A DNA stretch of 64,000 nt from positions 372,001-436,000 of the forward strand of contig NADL03000648.1 of assembly GCA_002205965.3 (NCBI GenBank), given 5' to 3'. The translations under genes and the position numbers were made by a program. This document shows, piece after piece, positions 56,633 to 64,000 of this stretch. The stretch is from Kappaphycus alvarezii (taxonomy: Eukaryota; Rhodophyta; Florideophyceae; Gigartinales; Solieriaceae). Every line of letters starts with the position of its first letter. Position 1 is the stretch's first letter. Below the pieces are notes generated by a model. The model made no database searches. It was given only the letters and a program-made list of their open reading frames with translations, and was not told the origin of the DNA.

Positions 56633-59600
56633 GCCGTAGAGCGTAAAAGATGATGATTTCAGTTGTTGTCACGATTTCTGGTCGCCCAACCATACAGTAC
56701 AGTTGGTCAACAGTTGCTCACAATGATACCGCACAACAACCTGATCCGAGACCGACTTTGTCATCCAATTCGCATCATATTGCATATGATCAATGCAGTT
56801 GGCGAAAAAGGGGACGGGCCATGAATGTAAGTCATTCAACGGTAGGGGGGACATGAAGCGTGTCTTTACTTTTGGTGAATACAAACGGGGTGGTTGCTTG
56901 GGGATCAGCAAGTGGGCGAGGGTGGGTTATGAGGGATTGACCCGGTGGGATGGCAGATGAGTGTTTGGAAAGTGGCTGACAGTGTGGGCAGGGTTGCATC
57001 TCTGCGTGCGATGGTGGGAGACTGGTTGGGTGCGGATGTGGCATGGATGCAACCTTGACGGGAAACGGACGATGGTGCAAGAAGGGTGGGGTTTGATTTG
57101 TCATGCTGAGTGAATTTGAATTTTGAATATTTGTCGGGGTTGTGAATTGGTATGCGGGTATATGGAAGGATGGACTGGTTGGGAAGCGTCGGGCTGGGAG
57201 AATATAGCAGTACGGTACTGTATCACCACTTTATGGTGATGGTACGGTAATAATACCAAAGTTGCACATTGGCTGATGCTGGTGTGATTCAACAGGTAGC
57301 GAAATCGGCGGATGGGTGGAGAGCAAGCCTTTGACGTCTGTTGCAAGTGATTGCAACAAATCTTGCAATTTTGTGGTTACAGATTTGGTCAAAAAAATGA
57401 AACCTTTCAAAAGCTGCTCTTGAACTGCGCGGAAATTCTAAAGAATTGTGAGAGGACATTTGTAGCGGATACTGTAAGCATGCGTGAATGCACAGGGTCG
57501 GGGGTCATCCTTTGTACAGTATTATACTTTGGTAGTCGTTACAAAGTGAATATGTCCAGAAAGTCTGCGGTACTGTAGGGTTGAGACTGGATAATTGAAT
57601 CATTGTATGCAGTACCGTACAGTATCATATCATATCACACTGTATGTTTTTGTGCGAAAACGAGATGGCTTTCCCAGCTGTACTTTTATCAAAGTCTAGT
57701 TTTAACTAGGTGCAGTTTTACGTGGACGCAGTATATCGCGTGGTTCGCAACTCGAAAGAGAAAAGACTTGGGAATCAACTTGAAATAAAGTACTGTACTG
57801 TACAGTGTAGCGCTGAACTGTATTGTCACGGACACTGAGAAATGCAGAACAAGAGGCAGTTGAGTTTCATCCAAAAAGTGCTATGCTGTCTCAATTGTGA
57901 GTCGTGTGGGCCGTAGAAAAGCAAAGGGACGCGGGGCAAAGCGGGGGTGGAAATTGTCGGTAGAAAGGTGCCGTAGCTGATCCCTTACACCTCTGCGAAG
58001 GAGCCATCCGAAATTCCTACCGACTACAAATTTGGAACACACCTGGCCCAGTTCAACTTGGGCTTTCCTCCGCATTTACCGTTTACAGATGACTTTGGAG
58101 AAGGAATTTTAATAATAGAAAATCGCTAGGAAGCAACCACGACACAATACTGCAGAGGCGATGTGGGAGGGAAGGAATTGACCCCGACTTGAGAAAAAGT
58201 TGCTCATACCGTACTGTAATGAGGAAAGATTAGTAACCTTTTGACTCTGTCGTTGAATTTGTTGATTCACTGCGATGGGACCCATGGTCCGGGCAGTTAC
58301 GGTACTGTACTGAATGATTACGTTAGTAGTTGGCATGGTCAAATAGTGTACATCAAGGCATCAGTTTACACAAAAGCCGAGGCCATGCTGACATTTATTG
58401 CTTTGCCATACTGTAGCATTGCAGCAAGTCTCAACAAATGTGTGGTACAGTTTTCGGATAGAGGGAAACTCTACCACCATTCATACTGTGTCATATACAA
58501 CGTGTTGCATGCAAACCAAACAAGGTCTACCGAGACTGCCGTGCCAACAAGCCCATCTACTACTGTATGTTAGCGTTATGATAGCATTTGCATTCGATCG
58601 TAACCTCTGCTTGCTTTCGCGCGACGTGGCATGCCAACTCAAAAAACCCTCAGCCCCGAAACAGCTATCTACCTCACAGACCCGACCTTCCTTTGAAAAT
58701 CTCACCTCTGGTAAACAACCTTGGACAACGTGGAAACTGTGCACAACACAAACGCACCAAAACCCCACCCTCAGCATGAGCAATCACCCGGTCGCTGCGA
58801 ACCGTACCGGACAACCCGCACTTGTTCCCGAAAACGATTGAAACTCAAATCAGCAACACCCTGCAACCGGCATCATCTCGATACTCTGTAGACTACACGC
58901 ACCTCCGGGACATGTCTGCCAACAACAACAACAAGCACACGACGATGCAACCCCCGTACACAACAGAAAGACGCAACCCTTGCAAACAACACCAACAACA
59001 CGCCGTGTCTTGAACGCAACCGCGAAAAACAAGGCAATGTCCGCCGCCCCGCCCGTGCTACTCGCCCAGAGTTGACATTGTGTTTGCATCCAGCGCCGCA
59101 ACCGCATGCCCACGTGTCAACCGAATCGACATGAAACAGGGACTCCCTTGCTTGTCATCTCCACCACATACGGGCACACGCGCGCAGCGTGCTGTACCAT
59201 CCAGATAACCACGATTTGAAAAGTTGCGGACGCTGAGAATGTTGACAATGGGAGGCGTGGTGGTACACTTGTGGAAAGTGTGTTGGGAAGTGGTTTCTCG
59301 GGTGCAGGGAGACTGAGCAAACGGACGGGGTGCATGTTGTAGCGCAGTAGATGGTGCTTGTGAATCGTAGATTTGACCTTCAATGACATTGGTCACACGC
59401 GTATGTTTACAAACAAGCTCGTCAACCAAACCCACCTCCCGCCCAAGACAGTAACCCCGCATCAAACGCAACAAACAACCAAACGCAACTAGCGCAACAC
59501 TCCGCCCAAGGCGACCCAAATTCGCCACAGCCTAACGTTCCCACTCCCCCCACTCCCGTAATCGCACACCCCCCCTCCAGCAATGAACCCTACACCACAC

Positions 59601-59767
59601 CCACCCCAAACCCCCCCCCCGCACAACCGAAACAACCCCCTTACACTAGTGCACTAAAAAAACCCTCCAGTAACCGCACACACCAAACCCGGCCCAACAC
59701 AATGCGCATACGCCACCACCACTACCACGCCCTCTACCGAAACACGCAACCCGCAGACACAACGCAC

Positions 59768-59809
59768 AGGCCATGGGCCACGGGCCATGGGCCATGGGCC
59801 ATGGGCCAC
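59768..59809. repeat. 7-bp tandem repeat GGGCCAT, six units
   Basis: Six units of GGGCCAT/GGGCCAC sit exactly at the C/A-rich to G/T-rich switch. TGGGCC-type motifs are bound by TCP factors in plants; any such role here is a guess. Confidence 0.8.
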
Positions 59810-59944
59810 AGATTACAGGGTTGCAGGGCTTGGTGCATGCGGCTGCGGCTGCACCGCCGTCATATTATCAGACGGGTATGCAACGGGTGAGACTGTAGCG
59901 CTTGACATCCCGTGTGACATGCCCGGCGGTGTGGATGCTACACG

Positions 59945-60310
59945 CATGCTGCATTGTGCGGTGCGGTGCGGTGTGGTGTGGGGTGGGGTGTTGAGCATGG
60001 CCGTAGGGGGAGTGGTTTTTTGGGGGCGGGGGGGGTTGGAGGGTTGCATGAGGTTGGGTGGTTGGGGTGTGTGGTGTGGAACCCTAATTGTGGATGAGGG
60101 GGTGTGGTGGGGTTGTTTTGGGGTGGGGGTTGAGGGGTGTGAGTTTGTTTTTTTTGGGTGGGTTGGTGGGGATGGATTCGGTTGGGTTGATGGGGTGGGG
60201 GTGGGGGTGGGGGAGAGGGTTTTTGTAGATAGGGTTGGAGGGGGGGTGGGAGGGGGTGGGAGGGGGAGATATCGGGAGACAGGCGGTGGTCCGGGGGGTG
60301 GGATGGGGGT
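59945..60310 (+). repeat. G-run tract with G-quadruplex potential
   Basis: Almost C-free, with many runs of 4-8 G separated by short T/A loops (for example near 60006-60040 and 60205-60270). Runs of this kind can fold into G-quadruplexes. Confidence 0.65.
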
Positions 60311-60792
60311 GGGGCTGGTGTTGAGTTGAAGCAGTGGGTTGGTGGGGGATGGGGTTTGTGGGGTGGAATTGTTTGGGGTGTGGCGAATTGGCGTATGGTG
60401 TGTCGGGAAGTGTACTCTACTCCTCCCGTTGATCACTTGATTGATTGTGTTGGGTGTATTGTGGCCCTGTTTGAATGGAAGGATGGCACGAGTGAGGGAA
60501 AGAAGGAAGGAAAACAGGCGAGGAAAGAAAAGGCAATGTTTCAATTGGGCAGCGATTTCCAACGGGGACGCTACTGTACCGTACTGGACTGGACATGGAG
60601 ACAAATTGATATTTTAAAATGATTTCAAAAAAAAAATCAAGCCAATTTGGATTCGCATTTTGGTATGAATTGATGAAACAATTGTGGCCCATTTTCCCAA
60701 ACGGTCCGTTTTGTAGAGCGGCCCGGTTGTGGTCTGCGTGGTTGCCATTTCAACATTTCAACCCTCGATGGGGGCCGTGTCACCCTTTGTTG

Positions 60793-60825
60793 ATGTGCAT
60801 GTGCATGTGCATGTGCATGCACATG
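60793..60825. repeat. (TGTGCA)n repeat ending in a palindrome
   Basis: Four TGTGCA units end in CATGTGCATGCACATG, a perfect 16-bp palindrome. Confidence 0.8.
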
Positions 60826-60854
60826 TTATGGGAACTGCCTAGAAAAACTAGTGT

Positions 60855-60890
60855 CCTATACTGTACAGTAGAGTAGAGTACAGTACTGTG
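60855..60890. repeat. TGTAC-type repeat cluster
   Basis: TACTGTACAGTAGAGTAGAG then TACAGTACTGTG: two palindromic units around a short AGAGT repeat. Confidence 0.7.
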
Positions 60891-62838
60891 CCATACTTAT
60901 CCAGTACACTACATCTGTAATGTCCGGAAAATTATTTACGAAATTTTTACTGCACAACTTACAGTGCTCACGATTCCGACGGCGTAGGATTCTCAACCGG
61001 ATGGGTACGGGTAGGCTGGCAGCGGAATAGGGGTCGAGTGGAGTTTGCAAAGCAAGGTTGAATGTGTTCCACTCTAGAGGGACTGTGGACATCAACGCAG
61101 AGGATAGAGTGACTGATGGACAGTGTGATGCGCCCAGGTTGACCGCGGTCACACGTCTCTTCCCAGTTGCGCAGGTAGGGGGGATGGTGGAGAGGCTTGG
61201 AAATGAGGGGCGAGCGGATCAACGCTGGCAGAAAAGAGCGGCCGGCGCTCCTCCGTATGTCGGAACAATGGCAGTGTGTGAGTGTGAGGGTGTGTGTATT
61301 TGTGTATTTGTGTTTATTTTTTCATTGGGCCAAGGGTTTTGGCGTGTGTATTGTTGTATGGTGGAGATGGGAGGGATAAAGTGGGCCAACCACTGAGTGA
61401 GTGGGGGAAAGAGTAGGGGGCGGATGGGGAGAGGTGGAGGTGGAGGGAGAGAAGGGCCGAATGGAGATGGAGATCCTTGGGCCTTTTTTATAATTTTTTT
61501 TTTTTTGGTTTTGGTCTGGACACGTTGTGCTCTGTGTCTTGTGCCGCATGCAAGGTTACATAGGCGGTTATTTTTTTGGGAATAAGGTTGAGGCAGCGCC
61601 ACGAATTATTTTCGGGGCGGCTCGTCATAAGCATTGCCTTGTCCTTGTGCACAAACGTTTGGCACTCATTTTCATTCCCAAGTGATAGGGTCCCGAATGA
61701 AATAGAAAATAGAAATATAATTACTTTAAACTGCCATGAACGGGCAATAGGAACAATCACAAACCACTTTTGCGCACGCACAGTTTGAAAAAAATGGAAA
61801 GGGTCCAAACATGCCGCCAATTTTGATACGAAATGCAGTGCACTCGACAAAAAAACAAACAAAAAACAAAAAACAAAAAACGAGGGCGGCTATTTCATTG
61901 CAGGCCCGCCGGGACCCCATCCTCTGTTGGCATGGTCCGCCCCTAAATATTTATAATTATTAGCGATAGTGTATCATTGTTTTGATTTGTTCAAGTGTTG
62001 GTGTTGACACCCCGCCTTGGCACCTCTTTTTGTTTTTTTCCATTATTCTATTGATTGAAACGAAAAAGTTTAATCTAATGCACTCTCCTGTACTGTACAG
62101 AAAGACAATAGGGATAGGGCGCGGCCCAATGAACAGCAACAAACGCCCCCTCCCTCCCCTCTCCAAATGGGCAGGGCCACAAAAGTATGACACGGTCGAT
62201 TCTGTTCCTCTCAATAACCTCCTGAAAACCAACGTCCCGTGTCTAATCTGTCTCGAGTGTTCATCATGCATCCCTCTCACCCCAGCACCCACCTTCCCGT
62301 CTTTTTAATTTATGTTAATTTATTTAATTTTGTCAAGCCAACAACTCAAAAACCCTTTTTCTGTGCATCCCTCCTCCACTAGCCTAGCCTCAACCGGAGT
62401 CGGGTTCCACCCATTATCCAATCCCATCATTTTCCCAAGCGTCCCTTCATTCATTCAAAAAAATATATATTAAAAAAACATACCCAACAAATCCTTATCA
62501 TACCTCACCACCCCGCCGCTCCCCCACTCATCCCCTCAATCCCTCGCGGCCCCTGTTGTTCATATTCTTAATCCACACACACCGATCCCGTCCTCCGCCT
62601 CAAATACCCCATCGTCCTCGCCGACCCCTCCCCCTCGCACCGACGCTTCTTAAGCCTCACTTTCCCCATCCCTCCCCCACCCCGCCGCCGCATCTACCCC
62701 CTCCACACCCCACCCCCATTCATCCAACTTCCCATCTCCTAACCTAACCTAACCACTCTCTCCCCCCCCCACCACCCACCCGCATTCCACCATGACTGCG
62801 TGCGGCAGAATGGCCGTCAACTTTCTCCTCTCCCCCCC
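60891..62838. other. Intergenic DNA upstream of the zinc-finger gene
   Basis: No gene recognised. It includes G/T-rich DNA at 61260-61460, a T-run at about 61488-61506, an (A6C)n stretch at 61853-61881 and, from about 62500, a C-rich tract leading into the zinc-finger gene. Confidence 0.45.
61853..61881. repeat. A-rich (AAAAAAC)n simple repeat
   Basis: Alternating A-runs and single C residues; simple low-complexity DNA. Confidence 0.75.
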
Positions 62839-63527
62839 ATGGAACCTTCCCCCACCCACCGTCCCCTCAACCCCCTCTCCTCGTCGTCCGAACTTTCCGA
62901 CCTCCCCCCAACGGATCAAGCCCCCGCAACCCCCCCTTTCCCCCACACTCCCCCTCTCCCCCGCCCCAACCAACCAAGTCATCCCTCAACCACCAGCCCC
63001 TGCCCCCTCCCCAAGCCCAACCCCCCTTCCACCTCCCGTTCCCATCGCTGTCCACACTGTCCCGACTCGTTCAACCAAAAGGTCCGCTTCCTCTATCATC
63101 TCCTCTCTGCTCACAACATCCGTACCTTTGACACCCATACCATCCTCCCTTGCGACAAGTGCCCTCCGCGTTTCTGAGGAATACGGATCGATCCAAGCAT
63201 GACGCGTGTGTGCATCAAAAGCTGAGACCGTATCGTTGCACCATGGCCGGGTGTCGTAGTTCGTTTTTCTTTGCAAAGGATCTCAGTAAGCATCAGAGTA
63301 CGGTGCATTTGAGACACAAGCCGTTTGTGTGTCAGACGTGTCGTAAGGCGTTTGGAAAACGTGAACATATGACGAGTCATGTGAAGAGAGTGCATCAGAA
63401 ATTGAGACCGTTTAAATGTGACGTTTGTGATATTCGGTTGGCGAGCAAGTATAATTTGCAAGGGCATCTCAAGACGGCTGCGCATGCGGCGGCGGAAAAT
63501 ATGGCGCGGACAAGGGCGGGCAAGTGA
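62839..63527 (+). CDS. C2H2 zinc-finger protein with five fingers
   Basis: About 230 codons from ATG 62839 (MEPSPTHRPLNPLSSSSELS). The first 75 residues are Pro/Ser-rich and disordered. Five C2H2 fingers follow: CPHCPDSF...H-x4-H, CDKCPPRF...KHDACVH, C-x4-C (CTMAGC...KHQSTVH), CQTCRKAF...HVKRVH and CDVCDIRL...HLKTAAH (x5). Fingers 2-4 end in the linkers HQKLRP or HLRHKP, typical of DNA-binding arrays, so a sequence-specific nuclear transcription factor is likely. Fingers 1 and half of 2 are in one frame, the rest in the -1 frame. One extra base in the short T-run at 63171-63173 would give finger 2 the exact C-x2-C-x12-H-x4-H spacing, which argues for an undercalled base or a very recent mutation. 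The coding strand turns from C-rich to G-rich at about 63170. Confidence 0.8.
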
Positions 63528-64000
63528 GGTTGGGGGTTTGGGGGCGTGATGTGAATAGTTTTTGGATTGGATTGGATTGGATTGGATTGGTGGTCTGGGT
63601 GGGATGGCTAGTGTACAGTTTATGTTGTTTCTAGTGTTTTTGGGTAATGGTTGAAGTAAATGACAACCTTGGCTTTTTTTTTTTTTTTGTTTGCGTGATG
63701 CGCAGGCGGCTGTGTCTGGGAAAGTGTGGAACTTGAACTGGAACTGGTACGGGTAGCGGTGAGTAGGGCCTTGGACGGTTTGCAATGAGGCGTGGGGAGG
63801 GTGATGGATAGTGTAGACGAGGAGGTGTGTATGCAGAGTTTGTAGATTCGGATGGGATTACGGCGGCGGCATTTGGTGGATTGGCAACGTGTAAACTGCG
63901 GGTTGATCGTGATTTTTGTATGAGTGCAGTGGGGCGCAAAGTATAGAGGGTTGTGTTGGTGGATAGTGCGACAATGCATTTCGTGGTATGGGATTGGGGG
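63528..64000. other. 3' flank of the zinc-finger gene
   Basis: It should hold the 3' UTR. It includes the (GGATT)n repeat at 63562 and a T-run at about 63676-63689. No further gene recognised. Confidence 0.5.
63562..63590. repeat. (GGATT)5 pentanucleotide repeat
   Basis: Five GGATT units, 35 bases after the zinc-finger stop codon, probably in its 3' UTR. Confidence 0.85.

Larger units (their letters stand above)
53171..58600. other. Intergenic DNA with scattered TGTAC repeats
   Basis: No gene recognised with confidence. Minus-strand frames at 53993-54406 and 54273-54617 have mixed, protein-like composition (SVLFVTGGHRAIVKMLDLS, GGGRVGIYKVYALNGV) but no domain I can name. TGTAC units occur at about 53230, 53371, 53569, 54749, 56579, 57213, 57609, 57789, 58208 and 58300. 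Confidence 0.4.
58600..60570. other. Intergenic DNA with repeated strand-composition switches
   Basis: On the plus strand: C/A-rich about 58640-59160, G/T-rich 59220-59380, C/A-rich 59420-59760, then strongly G/T-rich 59840-60560. In 59461-59580 I count 14 G against 56 C; in 60001-60060, 35 G against 4 C. Long Pro/Thr-rich open frames on both strands (for example 59813-60604 minus) are what such composition produces. No gene recognised. Confidence 0.5.

Noticed and set aside
59813-60604. 263-codon open frame, minus strand, very Pro/Thr-rich
   Set aside because: The opposite strand is almost pure G/T, so stop codons cannot occur; composition artefact.
63562-63590. (GGATT)5 considered as a telomeric repeat
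   Set aside because: Only five units, inside the 3' flank of a gene, and not a known telomere unit.

Overview
The window is nuclear DNA from a eukaryote: dispersed LTR retrotransposons and LINEs, long gene-poor stretches, simple repeats and a few large host genes in which no introns are evident. The host genes (a plant-type EF-hand two-pore channel, a prolyl-4-hydroxylase-like oxygenase, a polytopic membrane protein and a five-finger C2H2 protein) and the apparent lack of introns fit an alga or other protist. I lean towards a red alga, but nothing here proves the lineage.

Layout. 1-3.9 kb: host intergenic DNA with TGTAC-type palindromic repeats. 3.9-5.1 kb: 3' part of a LINE on the minus strand. 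5125-10602: a Ty3/Gypsy element (Gypsy-1) with 357-bp LTRs about 96% identical and a GGAG target duplication. 11.1-28.5 kb: an AT-rich island without host genes, holding an old Ty1/Copia relic (18.85-23.47 kb) and a LINE scrap. 28.6-30.3 kb: 5' part of an older Gypsy relic (Gypsy-A), cut at 30291 by a second chromodomain Gypsy element (Gypsy-B, 30291-40376, LTRs about 90% identical). 41.2-44.2 kb: a helical coding remnant and a second LINE, both minus strand. 44.6-51.4 kb: the gene-rich part, with the oxygenase (+), the membrane protein (+) and the two-pore channel (-); the last two converge. 51.5-62.8 kb: intergenic DNA with TGTAC clusters and abrupt C/A-rich to G/T-rich strand switches. 62.8-63.5 kb: the C2H2 zinc-finger gene (+).

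The most unusual signals are compositional. Each Gypsy family is saturated, in coding and non-coding parts alike, with its own short CpG palindrome: ACGT in Gypsy-1 and CCGNNCGG in Gypsy-B. The related Gypsy-A lacks the latter. All four host genes are C-rich in the 5' half and G-rich in the 3' half of the coding strand, and several intergenic loci show the same flip. All four also need reading-frame shifts, nearly all of -1 and several at homopolymer runs, which looks more like base undercalls in the assembly than like four independent pseudogenes. A 40-bp almost perfect palindrome lies between the oxygenase and the membrane-protein gene.

The LTR elements are treated as fossils: family, extent, parts and rough age only. 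All calls come from reading motifs by eye. No database search was possible.
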